Origin: JAZDFC01 sp043808235
GTDB lineage: Bacteria; Bacteroidota; Ignavibacteria; Ignavibacteriales; Melioribacteraceae
Length of the DNA stretch: 64,000 nt
Assembly: GCA_043808235.1 (NCBI GenBank)
Contig: JAZDFC010000095.1
Location: forward strand, 220,497-284,496
Direction: 5' to 3'
A program made the translations under genes and the position numbers. This document shows, one piece after another, positions 33,486-43,539 of this stretch (positions are counted from its first letter, which is position 1; each line of letters starts with the position of its first letter). Below the pieces are notes generated by a model that did not search any database, was not told the DNA's origin, and worked only from the letters and a program-made list of their open reading frames with translations.

Positions 33486-34928
33486 TTAAATTCTCACAAG
33501 CAAAGCTACATTCTCAATATGGTAAGTATGTGGAAACATATCAACAGGGCGAATCTTCACCAATTTATAATTCGCGTCGGCAAGTAATTTTATATCGCGT
33601 ACCTGTGTTGCCGGGTTACAGCTTACGTAAACAATTTTTTGCGGCGATAAACTTAATATATCATTTACTGTTTTGGGATTCATCCCGCTGCGCGGCGGAT
33701 CTGCAATTATCACATCTGGTTTGGAAATATTCGATTCCTTAATTATTGGAAGAAATGATTTGTTCAAATCCGCTTTAATAAATTCAACATTGTTGATTCC
33801 ATTCAAACGTAAGTTCGTCAGTCCGTCTTCAACTGCCGGGGCAACGCTTTCGAATCCGTAAATTTTCTTCGCGTGTTTCGATATGAAGATTGCAATTGTG
33901 CCCGCGCCGGAATAAAGATCGTAAACTATTTCGTCGCCTTTCAGTTCCGCGTAATCCAGTGCGCATTGATAAAGTTTTTCAGCCTGCAGTGTGTTGGTTT
34001 GAAAAAACGAATTGGCGCTGATTCTAAATTTATACTTGCCAATCAAATCGTAATTAAATCCTGCACCGTAAAAAACTTTTTCGTAATCACCAACCGCTAC
34101 CTGCGATTTTTTCTGATTAATATTATTGATGACCGTCGAGATACCGGGAAATTGTTTTGTGATGAGCGAAGTTAACTCGTTCATCATTTCTTCGTCTTCT
34201 GCCGATGTAACAATGTTTACCATCAAATCGTTTGTGTGAGTTGATTTTCTGATAATCAAATTTCTTAAATAACCAACATGAGTTTTGGTCGAATAAATCG
34301 TTGAGTTTTTCTCTTTGAAAAAATCACGTGTAAAATTCAAAATTCCGTCGCAAACTTCCGGCTGAAGATAACATTCATCGATGTCGAGCACTTTATCGAA
34401 AATACGCGGGATGTGTAAACCCAGCGCAAAATTTCTATCGATAATTTCATCGTTGCCGATTTCATCTTTTGTTAGCCATCGTTTATCCGCGAATGAGAAT
34501 TCCATCTTATTACGATAACGGAAAATTTCTTTTGATTCCTCAATAGACTCCATCGTAAAACCTTTCAATGCGCCGAGACGTTCGAAGATATCTTTAACTT
34601 GATCTTGCTTGTGCTGCAACTGCGCAGAATAATTTAAATTCTGTTGCTTGCAACCGCCGCATGTTCCAAAGTATTTGCACGGCGCGGATGTTCTTTGTTC
34701 GGATGCCGAAACAATCTCAATGACAACAGCATCCGCATATGAATTTCTTTTTTTAACAATCTTTGCTTTTACAACATCACCGGGATAAGAACCGTTGACG
34801 AAGATTACAAATTTTTTCCCCGTCTCTTCGCTTCCCGGTTCGGTCGGCAAATCTATTTTTGCAATTCCCTTTCCTTCGAAGGCATACGATTCGATTTGCA
34901 ATTCGAGTATGTCATCTTTCTTTATCAC
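33486..34928 (-). CDS. rlmD: 23S rRNA (uracil-5-)-methyltransferase, RlmD family
   Basis: A 480-residue TrmA/RlmD-type RNA methyltransferase. An N-terminal TRAM domain (about residues 5-72) is followed by the iron-sulfur cysteines C84, C90 and C93 (PCKYFGTCGGCKQQ) with the fourth Cys near CYLQPEVCD. The Rossmann domain shows DLYSGAGTIAIFISKHAK, VIIADPPRSGMNP, and the catalytic C437 in VYVSCNPATQ. It methylates C5 of a uridine in 23S rRNA; which uridine (1939 or another) cannot be fixed from sequence. It overlaps the upstream methyltransferase-like gene by 4 bp. Confidence 0.93.
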   Translation of the reverse strand: MIKKDDILELQIESYAFEGKGIAKIDLPTEPGSEETGKKFVIFVNGSYPGDVVKAKIVKKRNSYADAVVIEIVSASEQRTSAPCKYFGTCGGCKQQNLNYSAQLQHKQDQVKDIFERLGALKGFTMESIEESKEIFRYRNKMEFSFADKRWLTKDEIGNDEIIDRNFALGLHIPRIFDKVLDIDECYLQPEVCDGILNFTRDFFKEKNSTIYSTKTHVGYLRNLIIRKSTHTNDLMVNIVTSAEDEEMMNELTSLITKQFPGISTVINNINQKKSQVAVGDYEKVFYGAGFNYDLIGKYKFRISANSFFQTNTLQAEKLYQCALDYAELKGDEIVYDLYSGAGTIAIFISKHAKKIYGFESVAPAVEDGLTNLRLNGINNVEFIKADLNKSFLPIIKESNISKPDVIIADPPRSGMNPKTVNDILSLSPQKIVYVSCNPATQVRDIKLLADANYKLVKIRPVDMFPHTYHIENVALLVRI

Positions 34929-35644
34929 GATTGACTCTTTAAAAGTAAAACGACAAAACCAAAATACTTATCACCGCCCTGTTTCAAATAAACCTGGCTT
35001 TCATGACTAATACGGTTAAGCAATTTTTTATAATATGACTTTTCGTTTGTGGTCAATGTTTTCTCTACGGATTTGAAATGATGTAAAATGCTGGAATAAT
35101 AATCCTTCAGTGTATACGAAAGATTTTCCACTGCCAAAACATCAAATCGCCTTTGTGAATAATAGTCGGTTAATTCATCAATGAACAATGGTTGAAGGCT
35201 GGAGCTTTCAAACACATCTTTGATAAAAACCGGAACTTCCTTTTTTAATTTTACTATTTCACCAAGACAAATAATACAATCCGGTTTTCGAATGCGGCGT
35301 AGTTCTTTAACAATATTTTTGCGCTTATCGTTTGAAATAGCTCCCTGAGCAAATATGATATCGAAATAATTGTCATGGTAATCGGTAAGCTCAAAATCCA
35401 TCATTTTTACCGAAATATCCTTTGAGTCACGCAACTCAAAGATTGAGTTCATCATGGAATCATAGTCCTCAACAATAATTTCAATTTTTGCTGTACCTGA
35501 GGATTTAAACAACATGGCAATTTTTTCGCTTGAAGATCCCATGAGCAATATTGTTTTGCCAGACGGATCAATATGCTTCAAAAGGAATTCGTATTGGCTA
35601 TTTCCACCGGGAAGTAAAATCATATCATTTTTTTGCTTGTTCAA
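34925..35644 (-). CDS. Methyltransferase-domain protein
   Basis: A 239-residue protein. The SAM-fold is degenerate but visible: GKTILLMGSSSEKIAMLF as motif I, IIVEDYDSMMN for strand 2, MDFELTDYHDNYFDIIFAQG for motifs II-III, and DCIICLGEIVKL. Gly-rich content in motif I is low (MGSSSE), so SAM binding may be weak or altered. A 4-bp overlap with rlmD suggests co-translation. No substrate can be proposed. Confidence 0.7.
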   Translation of the reverse strand: MNKQKNDMILLPGGNSQYEFLLKHIDPSGKTILLMGSSSEKIAMLFKSSGTAKIEIIVEDYDSMMNSIFELRDSKDISVKMMDFELTDYHDNYFDIIFAQGAISNDKRKNIVKELRRIRKPDCIICLGEIVKLKKEVPVFIKDVFESSSLQPLFIDELTDYYSQRRFDVLAVENLSYTLKDYYSSILHHFKSVEKTLTTNEKSYYKKLLNRISHESQVYLKQGGDKYFGFVVLLLKSQS

Positions 35645-35766
35645 ATTTTTGTCATAACTCTTTTATACTAAGGCAATATTAAGGAATTTTTTGGGATAAT
35701 CAATTAAAAATATTTTTAGCAGTATTAAAGTAATTTGAAGTATTATTTAAAATATTGGAATCGATA

Positions 35767-35821
35767 TTGACTTATAAAATCAATCGTTTTATATTTCGAC
35801 TCACAATGACCAACAGTCAGT
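35767..35821 (+). promoter_or_regulatory. Promoter and operator of the RND-efflux tetR gene
   Basis: TTGACT (35767-35772), 17 bp, then TATATT (35790-35795) form a promoter. Overlapping the expected start site is AATGACCAACAGTCAGT (35805-35821), whose TGAC...GTCA arms form an inverted repeat. The same 17-mer with two changes lies before the tolC gene at 36574-36590, so the regulator probably controls both promoters. Confidence 0.7.
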
Positions 35822-35840
35822 AAATTAACGCGGAGTTTGT

Positions 35841-36476
35841 ATGGGAACGGTGGAAAGAAGGGAAAGAGAAAAGGAATCGAGAAAGCAGGCAATTATTGCA
35901 GCCGCCGAAGAAGTGATTTTTTCGAAAGGGTATGATCACGCAACAATGGATGATATCGCTGAAAAAGCTGAGTTAAGTAAAGGTACTTTATATCTTTACT
36001 TCAAAAGCAAGGAAGAAGTATACATTGCAATAATATTGAGAGCTATGCAAATAATGGGAAGATTATTTGAGGAAGCAGTTACCGGCCAGCCCAATGGCTT
36101 ATTAAAAGTACGTGCTATCGGCGAGGCATATATGAAATTTCATAGGGAATATCCGAATTACTATCAGGCAATGATGTATTTTTCGAAAATGCAGATAGAT
36201 GCGGATAGCCCGGCTGGCGCCGAATTGAAAGCCTTTCATAAAAATAAAGACGTAATGGATCTCTTCATAGATTCAATTAAAGAAGGAATAAATGACGGTT
36301 CGCTGCGAAGCGATCTTTCACCGGAACATACTGCAATTATTTTATGGGGCGCTACTTCGGGTCTCCTTCAATTAATTACACTGAAAGGGAATGCGCTCGA
36401 TCATCATTTTAACGTGCTGCCCGAAGATGTAATAAATTATTTTATGAGTTTTATACTCCGCGGACTAAAAACATAG
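35841..36476 (+). CDS. TetR/AcrR-family regulator of the RND efflux operon
   Basis: A 211-residue TetR-type repressor. The HTH reads HATMDDIAEKAELSKGTLYL followed by YFKSKEEVYIAI. The C-terminal domain is of the TetR_C type with WGATSGLLQLITLKG. The gene begins 20 bp after the operator at 35805-35821 and is followed at 139 bp by the tolC-adaptor-RND genes, whose promoter carries the same operator. Autorepression plus repression of the pump is the simplest reading. Confidence 0.94.
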   Translation: MGTVERREREKESRKQAIIAAAEEVIFSKGYDHATMDDIAEKAELSKGTLYLYFKSKEEVYIAIILRAMQIMGRLFEEAVTGQPNGLLKVRAIGEAYMKFHREYPNYYQAMMYFSKMQIDADSPAGAELKAFHKNKDVMDLFIDSIKEGINDGSLRSDLSPEHTAIILWGATSGLLQLITLKGNALDHHFNVLPEDVINYFMSFILRGLKT

Positions 36477-36573
36477 ATTAGAATTATGCATATTCAAATA
36501 AAAAAAACGTTGTTCGTTTTATTGTGATGGTAGAATTTTTCTAGGCGGAGAGCATTAAAAAATTTTAAATAAT

Positions 36574-36590
36574 AATGACCGATAGTCAGT
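36574..36590 (+). promoter_or_regulatory. Second TetR operator, before the tolC-like gene
   Basis: AATGACCGATAGTCAGT matches 15 of 17 bases of the site at 35805-35821, including both TGAC/GTCA arms. It lies 25 bp before the tolC start codon. Confidence 0.7.
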
Positions 36591-36615
36591 TTATAGTCTA
36601 AATCATAGGTAGATC

Positions 36616-37998
36616 ATGATTAAAAAAATATTCTCGATTCTCTTCATGTTCAATGTAGTGCTTTCTGCGCAAGAAAGTGCTCTCCATAATTACATTATTG
36701 AAGGACTAAATAATAACCTTGCCTTCAAACAAAAGGAATTTTTACTAAATAAAAGTCTTGCTGCACTTGATGAAGCAAGAGGCATGTTTTTTCCATCAAT
36801 AGGAATAAATGCGCGTTACTCACGTGCAGGAGGCGGAAGAACAATCGATATTCCTGTGGGCGATTTGGTTAATCCCATATACCATGGATTGAATCAAATA
36901 ATCGGAGCCCAACTTTATCCTACAAACATTCCAAATCAATCGGTTAGTTTTTTGCGTGAAGAGGAACAAGAGACAAAAATATCATTGGTTCAACCTGTTT
37001 TTCAACCAGCGATATACTTTAATTACAAAATCAAATCGCAGCTGACGGAAATTGAAAAAGCTGAGCGAGACATTTTTGCACGGGCTCTAATTGCTGAAAT
37101 AAAAACTGCTTACTACAATTATTTGAAAACACAGGAGGTCTGCAATTTATTATATCAAACGAAAGAGTTGATAAACGAAATGCTTAGAATTAGCGAAGTA
37201 TTAGTAAAAAATGATAAAGCAACTATAGAGGTCGTGTATAAATCAAGAGCCGAACTAAGTGAACTCGAACAAAAGATTACCGAAGCTGAGAATGGAAAAG
37301 AATTAGCAAGGTCATATTTTAATTTTCTTTTGAATCGTCCGCTTGATTCACAAATTGAAAGTACTAATAATCAACAAGCCAACGTTATTGAGAATATTAA
37401 TCTCGATGATTTGGTAAATGCAGCATTAACGAATAGAGAAGAGTTAAATCAAATTAAATCAGCGACGGAAATTGCCTGCAGTACAATTGATCTGGCTAAC
37501 TCAAATTATCTGCCGGGTATCACTCTGGCATTTGATTACGGATTTCAGGGAGAGAAGTATAAGTTCACAAAAGATTATGATTATTATATGGGCTCGTTGG
37601 TTTTGAAATGGAATTTGTTTAATGGCTTTCAGGATAAAGCCATGGCTGAACAAGCAGAATGGGATAAGAAAAAATATCAACTACAAGATGAAGAATTAAA
37701 GAAACAAATTATTCTTCAAACCAGACAGTCTTATTTTAATATGGAAGTAGCCGATAAATCCAGGCAAACAGCAATTGATAGATTGAAATATGCCAGCCAG
37801 GCATTTGATATCGTTTCCAAAAAATTTAAAGAGGGTATTTCACCGCAAATTGAATACATGGACGCTCGAATAAAATACACGGAAGCACAGATGAATCAGA
37901 TTATCACTGAATACGAGTATAACATCACAGCTGCCGAACTGGAAAAAGCTATCGCGGGCTATTCGTTAAGTCAACTTCAATATAATAATCAACAATAA
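36616..37998 (+). CDS. TolC-family outer membrane efflux protein
   Basis: A 460-residue protein with a short signal peptide (MIKKIFSILFMFNVVLSAQ). Two helical-hairpin repeats are visible, the first opening FKQKEFLLNKSLAALDEARG and the second at VNAALTNREELNQIKSATE. The C-terminal half carries WNLFNGFQDKAMAEQAEWDK. It forms the outer-membrane duct of the RND pump. It is the first gene of the tolC-adaptor-pump operon, 26 bp before the adaptor gene. Confidence 0.93.
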   Translation: MIKKIFSILFMFNVVLSAQESALHNYIIEGLNNNLAFKQKEFLLNKSLAALDEARGMFFPSIGINARYSRAGGGRTIDIPVGDLVNPIYHGLNQIIGAQLYPTNIPNQSVSFLREEEQETKISLVQPVFQPAIYFNYKIKSQLTEIEKAERDIFARALIAEIKTAYYNYLKTQEVCNLLYQTKELINEMLRISEVLVKNDKATIEVVYKSRAELSELEQKITEAENGKELARSYFNFLLNRPLDSQIESTNNQQANVIENINLDDLVNAALTNREELNQIKSATEIACSTIDLANSNYLPGITLAFDYGFQGEKYKFTKDYDYYMGSLVLKWNLFNGFQDKAMAEQAEWDKKKYQLQDEELKKQIILQTRQSYFNMEVADKSRQTAIDRLKYASQAFDIVSKKFKEGISPQIEYMDARIKYTEAQMNQIITEYEYNITAAELEKAIAGYSLSQLQYNNQQ

Positions 37999-38024
37999 TT
38001 TGAAAAATATAGATTGAGGTAAAA

Positions 38025-39062
38025 ATGAAATCGAGAATTTATTTAATGCTGATGATGACTGTGCTTCTAATTTCTTGTGGTAAGGAAGAATTAAAAACGG
38101 AAAGCGATAAAATTATCCCGGTGAAAATTGTTGAAGTGAAAAAGGAACTTGTAGCTGTGCCTATCGAAACTAGTGGAATTGTATCTTTTTCCGAAGAACT
38201 AAAGCTATCTTTTAAAACAGGCGGAATACTAGAAAAATTACTCGTTGAAGAAGGGGAATTTGTAACAAAAGGATCGGTAATCGCACGATTAGATCTTTCG
38301 GAGATATCTGCATATGTTGTGCAGGCAAAAAATGCTTTTGAAAAAGCAGAAAGAGATTTTAATCGAGTAAAAAATTTATATCATGAAAACGTAGCCACAC
38401 TCGAACAATTTCAAAACGCAGAAACGGGTTTTAATATATCCAAATCAAATCTGGGAATAGCTGAATTTAATTTGAGTAATTCAGTTATCAAAGCTCCAAG
38501 CGATGGAAGAATCTTAAAAAAGTTGGCTGAGGAAAAGGAATTGGTGAGTGCAGGATATCCTGTGATTTTATTTGGCTCGCAAAGTATTTCAAATCTGGTT
38601 AAAGTGGGATTGACTGATAAAGACATAGTTAAAATAAGATTGGGAGATAAAGCGGAAATAATTATTGATGTATATCCCGGTGAAATTTTCAAGGCAATAG
38701 TAACATCTGTAGGCGAGCTAGCAAGTCCGATGAACGGAACATTCGAAGTTCAGCTAAAATTATTGGAGCAAACAAAAAAATTGTCATCTGGATTTGTTGC
38801 AAAAGTGAAAATTTTTCAAAACCAATCGGAGAAACTCTGTATAGTTCCGATTGAGTCGGTAATTGAAGCCGATGGCGATGAAGCATTTGTGTATTATGTA
38901 AATCCCGCAGACAGCACAGCTAAAAAACAAAAAATTAAAATTATTCAAATCTTTGACGGCAGCGTTGCAATTAAGTGCAACGATTTTGAATTGACACATA
39001 TTATTACAAGCGGCTCTGAATATTTGAGAAATGGCGCAAAGGTTAAAGTAGTGAGTAACTAA
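38025..39062 (+). CDS. RND efflux periplasmic adaptor lipoprotein
   Basis: A 345-residue membrane-fusion protein. The signal ends MTVLLISCGKEE with lipobox L-I-S-C, so it is probably lipid-anchored like AcrA. Lipoyl half-motifs KTGGILEKLLVEEGEFVTKG and VIKAPSDGRILKK bracket a helical hairpin with YHENVATLEQFQNAETGF. The C-terminal barrel and membrane-proximal domains follow. It couples the inner-membrane pump to TolC. Confidence 0.93.
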   Translation: MKSRIYLMLMMTVLLISCGKEELKTESDKIIPVKIVEVKKELVAVPIETSGIVSFSEELKLSFKTGGILEKLLVEEGEFVTKGSVIARLDLSEISAYVVQAKNAFEKAERDFNRVKNLYHENVATLEQFQNAETGFNISKSNLGIAEFNLSNSVIKAPSDGRILKKLAEEKELVSAGYPVILFGSQSISNLVKVGLTDKDIVKIRLGDKAEIIIDVYPGEIFKAIVTSVGELASPMNGTFEVQLKLLEQTKKLSSGFVAKVKIFQNQSEKLCIVPIESVIEADGDEAFVYYVNPADSTAKKQKIKIIQIFDGSVAIKCNDFELTHIITSGSEYLRNGAKVKVVSN

Positions 39063-39257
39063 AATGTAATTTTTAAATATTGAACCCAACTCCGTCCATT
39101 ATAGGGTAGAACGAAAGGATGTAGGGTCAGGTCAAATGTAAGATGGAAAACGTAAAATGGAATATTGAAAATATCTGTGGTTGTTTAACATCTTCCATTT
39201 ACCATTTTACGTGTAACATACCGGTAGTTACGAACATAAGATTAAAAGGGTATTAAA
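39063..39257. repeat. Gap with inverted repeat between adaptor and RND pump genes
   Basis: The 195-bp gap has no gene. ACGTAAAATGG (39150-39160) is the exact reverse complement of CCATTTTACGT (39202-39212), and related GATGGAAAA / TTCCATTTA pieces lie nearby. It looks like a degenerate dispersed repeat. It could reduce read-through between the adaptor and pump genes, which otherwise form one operon. Confidence 0.5.
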
Positions 39258-42200
39258 ATGCGATTACCAAAATATTCAATTGAAAACCATCAATTTACGA
39301 TTGTGGGAATACTGTTGTTAGTGATTATAGGAATAGTATCCTTTTTCACTATGCCGCGTTCAGAGGATCCTCAGGTATCGCCTCCTGGCACAAGCATAAT
39401 AGTTGTATATCCGGGAGCAAATCCACAGGATATGGAAGAACTGATTGTTGACCGGATTGAGGAAAAATTGAATGAATTAGATGATATCAAAGAAATAAAT
39501 TCATACATGTCGGATGGTTTGTCGGTAGTAGGAATTGAATTTTCGGCAGGCAGTGATCCCGAAAAAAAATATTCGGATGTAGTTGAGAAAGTGAATACCA
39601 TAAAAAACGAACTTCCCGCAGATATTTTCCGGCTGGATTTTGTTAAATGGGAAATTCTTGATGTTGTGATTTTGCAAGGTGCGTTAGTTTCACAAAATGA
39701 AAGTTATAGAGAACTGGAAGAGGAAGCAGAATTACTTAAAAATGAATTAGAATCAGTTGCAGGTGTAAGAAAAATACAAATAATGGCATATCCGAAGCAG
39801 GAAGTCAGAATTTCCGTAGATATTGAAAAACTGACGAAAATGAATCTCTCACTAAACCAGGTTATGCAGGTAATTCAAAGTAATAATGCTAATATCCCCG
39901 GTGGTAATATTGATATCGGATCAAAACGCTTTAATTTAAAAACCAGCGGATCATATCAGTCTGTTGATGAAATACGAAATACAATTCTCGATGCAAAAGG
40001 AGGTAAAGTAGTATTTCTAAAAGATGTGGCTGATGTAAATCTTTCGTATGAGGACAGCAAATATTTTGCAAGATTCAATAAAGAAAAGGCAGTATTTATT
40101 ACTGCAACACAGAAAGCAGGTACAAACATCTATGACGTGATAAATGGTATAAACGAAAAGATTAAAGATTATCGTAAAACACTTCCTAATTCTATAAAGT
40201 TCGAAAAAGTACTCGATCAAACGGAAAGTGTTACACATAGGTTGGATAATTTCTTTACTAACCTTCTGCAGGGATTGATACTAGTGGGAATTGTATTGCT
40301 GCTTGCCGAAGGAATCCGTGCTTCAATAATCGCTATGATAGCAATACCTCTCTCGATTTTTATTGGGATAGGATTTTTGGATATTATCGGCTACGGAATG
40401 GAACAGATGACAATCACAGGCCTGGTAATTGCACTTGGGATGCTGGTTGATAATGTTATCGTGGTCACGCAGAACATTTTGCGTTACATGAAACTGGGAT
40501 TCGGGAAAATGGAAGCCGCGATAAAAGGCACCTCGGAAGTCGGCTGGGCAGTTGTAAATGCAACCGCAACGACTATTCTTGCATTTGTACCGATTATGAT
40601 GATGCAGGGAGTAACAGGTGATTTTATTAGAAGTATGCCTACAATAGTTGTTTTCACACTAGCCGCATCACTTTTAATTGCATTAACAACAACACCGTAT
40701 ATGTCGAGCAAAATTTTAAAAGTATCAAACGGTGCAAAAGAAACAAGATTTAGAAAATATCTCGATAAATTTATAATCAATAAATACCGCCCTGCGCTAA
40801 ACTTTTCGCTTCAGAAGCCGAAACTTATTATGTTAATAGCAATATTGATATTTCTTGGCAGCTTATCATTGTTTCCTTTAATAGGGGTCAGCTTTTTCCC
40901 GAAATCCGATAAGCCGCAGTTTGTAATTGATATTGAAATGCCGCAGGGGACAAGTCTTGATAAAACAAATGAAGTTACTAAAAATATTGAATCAATTTTA
41001 AGCCGGAAAGAATTTGTAAGGAATTATGCCGCTAATATCGGAAAGGGTAATCCAAGGATTTACTATAACCTTCCGACAAAAAATGAGAGAAGCAACTATG
41101 CACAGATATTTGTACAACTCAAGGAATATGATGCAGAACAACTCACAATCACAGTTGATGAACTGCGTAACGAATTTAAGGATTTTCCCGGCGGGACGAT
41201 AATTATCAAAACTTTTGAGCAGGGTCCTCCGGTTGAAGCACCGATAGCTATCCGTTTACTCGGCGATGAATTGACCGTATTAAAAAAGATTGCAGCAGAT
41301 GTTGAAAAAATATTTGATGCAACCGAAAATGTTATTAATGTTGATAATCCTCTTCGTACATCGAAAGCCGATTTGCATCTAAGTATTAACCGCGCTAAAG
41401 CCGGGATGCTCGGGGTGCCGATTTTTGAAATTGACAAGACTGTACGAGCTGCAGTTGCCGGAATGAATGTCTCAACCTATCGCGATGCGGCAGGCAAAGA
41501 GTACGATATTGTTGTCCGTCTTCCGGTTGAAGAAAAAACCAAACTTGAAGACCTGAATAAAATCTATGTATCCTCTGTGTTGGGGGCACACGTGCCGTTA
41601 GCTCAACTGATTACGGTTCAGTTCAAATCAAGTCCAATTGAAATAAACCACTATAACCTCGATAGAAATGTGCTGATTACCGCAGATGTAAAAGAAGGAG
41701 GAAGCGTTGATGCCGCAACAAAAGCAATAATTCAACAGCTTGATAATTATGAATGGCCGAAAGGATACAGATATTATGTTTCCGGCGAATTGGAATCACG
41801 GGAAGAATCATTCGGGGGAATGTCTAAAGCAATATTGATTGCTGTGATAGGAATATTTGCAGTACTTGTGCTTCAGTTCCGATCATACACACAACCATTG
41901 ATTGTGTTTTCGGCAATACCGTTGGCAATTACGGGATCAATACTTGCTTTACTGGTTACAGGGAACACATTCTCGTTCACTGCCTTTATTGGAATTACGA
42001 GTCTTGTCGGAATAGTGGTAAATAATTCCATTATTCTCGTGGATTTTATTAATAAGCTTCGCAAAGAAGGCGTTGATACAATTGAAGCAATTATCCAATC
42101 CGGTGAAACCAGATTCGTTCCTATATTCCTCACAACTGCAACAACAATTGGCGGACTTATTCCACTCGCATTAGCAGGTGGCGATTTATGGGCTCCGTTG

Positions 42201-42287
42201 GGTTGGACAATCATCGGTGGGCTCGCATTATCAACTGTTTTAACTTTGTTGATTGTGCCTGTTCTCTATAAATTGTATTCGAAGTAG
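39258..42287 (+). CDS. RND-superfamily efflux permease
   Basis: A 1009-residue inner-membrane proton antiporter with the 12-helix RND layout. Helix 1 begins FTIVGILLLVIIGIVSFFTM, the large periplasmic loops lie between helices 1-2 and 7-8, and helix 4 carries ITGLVIALGMLVDNVIVVTQ with the proton-relay aspartate pattern GMLVDN. The second half has GITSLVGIVVNNSIILVDFI. It is closest in layout to the heavy-metal/multidrug HAE1 type. AAGGG stands before the ATG. It is the last gene of the pump operon, followed by a terminator. Confidence 0.95.
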   Translation: MRLPKYSIENHQFTIVGILLLVIIGIVSFFTMPRSEDPQVSPPGTSIIVVYPGANPQDMEELIVDRIEEKLNELDDIKEINSYMSDGLSVVGIEFSAGSDPEKKYSDVVEKVNTIKNELPADIFRLDFVKWEILDVVILQGALVSQNESYRELEEEAELLKNELESVAGVRKIQIMAYPKQEVRISVDIEKLTKMNLSLNQVMQVIQSNNANIPGGNIDIGSKRFNLKTSGSYQSVDEIRNTILDAKGGKVVFLKDVADVNLSYEDSKYFARFNKEKAVFITATQKAGTNIYDVINGINEKIKDYRKTLPNSIKFEKVLDQTESVTHRLDNFFTNLLQGLILVGIVLLLAEGIRASIIAMIAIPLSIFIGIGFLDIIGYGMEQMTITGLVIALGMLVDNVIVVTQNILRYMKLGFGKMEAAIKGTSEVGWAVVNATATTILAFVPIMMMQGVTGDFIRSMPTIVVFTLAASLLIALTTTPYMSSKILKVSNGAKETRFRKYLDKFIINKYRPALNFSLQKPKLIMLIAILIFLGSLSLFPLIGVSFFPKSDKPQFVIDIEMPQGTSLDKTNEVTKNIESILSRKEFVRNYAANIGKGNPRIYYNLPTKNERSNYAQIFVQLKEYDAEQLTITVDELRNEFKDFPGGTIIIKTFEQGPPVEAPIAIRLLGDELTVLKKIAADVEKIFDATENVINVDNPLRTSKADLHLSINRAKAGMLGVPIFEIDKTVRAAVAGMNVSTYRDAAGKEYDIVVRLPVEEKTKLEDLNKIYVSSVLGAHVPLAQLITVQFKSSPIEINHYNLDRNVLITADVKEGGSVDAATKAIIQQLDNYEWPKGYRYYVSGELESREESFGGMSKAILIAVIGIFAVLVLQFRSYTQPLIVFSAIPLAITGSILALLVTGNTFSFTAFIGITSLVGIVVNNSIILVDFINKLRKEGVDTIEAIIQSGETRFVPIFLTTATTIGGLIPLALAGGDLWAPLGWTIIGGLALSTVLTLLIVPVLYKLYSK

Positions 42288-42303
42288 AACTCAAAATTCG
42301 ATT

Positions 42304-42333
42304 CGGCAGATCACTTTGATCTGCCGGATTTTT
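42304..42333 (+). terminator. Intrinsic terminator of the RND efflux operon
   Basis: CGGCAGATC (42304-42312), a 5-base loop, GATCTGCCG (42318-42326), then GATTTTT. It lies 17 bp past the stop codon of the RND gene. Confidence 0.88.
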
Positions 42334-42439
42334 CCGCACGCATTTTCCGCTTTACTTGAAAGCTGTCGATTACATAAAATTATTTTTATAAAATTTGTTT
42401 TATCTTTCATTGACGCAATTATTAACTGTAGGATGTTCA

Positions 42440-43432
42440 ATGAATCTCTCAGATGAAATTATAACTCCCGAAAAAATCCGCCAGCTTGCCGCTTCTTTCC
42501 AGCAAAGTAGAGTTTTATTGACGGCAATAGAACTTAACCTGTTTACTGTGATCGATAATCATCTAATAACCTCAAAAGAAGTATCGGAAAAAATTAACAT
42601 AGATGAGCGTGCAACAGATAGAATAATGAATGCACTTACAGCGATGGGATTTTTGAGAAAAACAAAAAATAAATTTTACAACGAACAGCACAGTAAAGAG
42701 TTTTTAGTTGAAGGAAAACCGGGCTACATGGGAGGATTGCGACACACCGCCAATCTGTGGCATAACTGGACGTCGTTAACTGCGGCTGTTAAAAAAGGAA
42801 GCTGTGTAAAAGAAAATCCGGGCGAAAGAGACGAACAGCACTGGGAATCTTTTATTGCCGCAATGCATAGTCGGGGAGTGAGCCAGGCTAAGATTTTAAG
42901 TTACATGCTCGATTTTTCGAACGTGCATAACATTCTCGATGTTGGCGGCGGCTCCGGCGCTTTTTCAATGTCATTTGTGAAATCGAAGCCGAATATAACC
43001 GCAACAGTATTCGATTTGCCTCCGGTAATTCCAATTGCTAAAAGATACGTCGAAGAAGTCGGGCTAACAAGTAGTATTAAATTTATTGCGGGCGATTATC
43101 TCGAAGATTCTTTCGCAGGGAAATATGATATGCTTTTTCTTTCGGCAATTGTTCACATCAACTCTTTCGACGAAAATAAAACCCTCATAAAAAAATGTGC
43201 CGAAGCATTGAATAAAGGCGGACAAATTGTTATTCAAGATTTTGTAATGGAGGATGATAGAACCTCGCCTGCTCTGGGAACAATTTTCTCTTTAAATATG
43301 CTTGTAGGAACCGAGAGCGGAGATACATATACTGAAAAGGAAATCACATCATGGTTGGCTGATGCCGGTATCACTAATTGTGAAAGAAAAGACACTGGTT
43401 TTGGAACTGCGTTGATAATCGGCTGCAAATAA
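42440..43432 (+). CDS. O-methyltransferase-like class I methyltransferase
   Basis: About 330 residues from ATG 42440, which has AGGA at -9; a TTG 45 bp upstream is unlikely. An N-terminal winged-helix dimerisation domain (SKEVSEKINIDERATDRIMN) precedes the catalytic domain with NILDVGGGSGAFSMSFVK, VFDLPPVIPIAKRYVEE and GGQIVIQDFVMEDDRT. The general pattern is that of acetylserotonin/hydroxyneurosporene O-methyltransferases. The substrate is unknown and there are no biosynthetic neighbours. Confidence 0.85.
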   Translation: MNLSDEIITPEKIRQLAASFQQSRVLLTAIELNLFTVIDNHLITSKEVSEKINIDERATDRIMNALTAMGFLRKTKNKFYNEQHSKEFLVEGKPGYMGGLRHTANLWHNWTSLTAAVKKGSCVKENPGERDEQHWESFIAAMHSRGVSQAKILSYMLDFSNVHNILDVGGGSGAFSMSFVKSKPNITATVFDLPPVIPIAKRYVEEVGLTSSIKFIAGDYLEDSFAGKYDMLFLSAIVHINSFDENKTLIKKCAEALNKGGQIVIQDFVMEDDRTSPALGTIFSLNMLVGTESGDTYTEKEITSWLADAGITNCERKDTGFGTALIIGCK

Positions 43433-43539
43433 GAAATTAGCATTTCGAAAATCATTGTTTTTGTTTTTACTGTCATTCCGTACTTTTGTAACAAGAATTG
43501 TTAAACAAGTGGAATATTTACAAATGGATGATTCATGGA

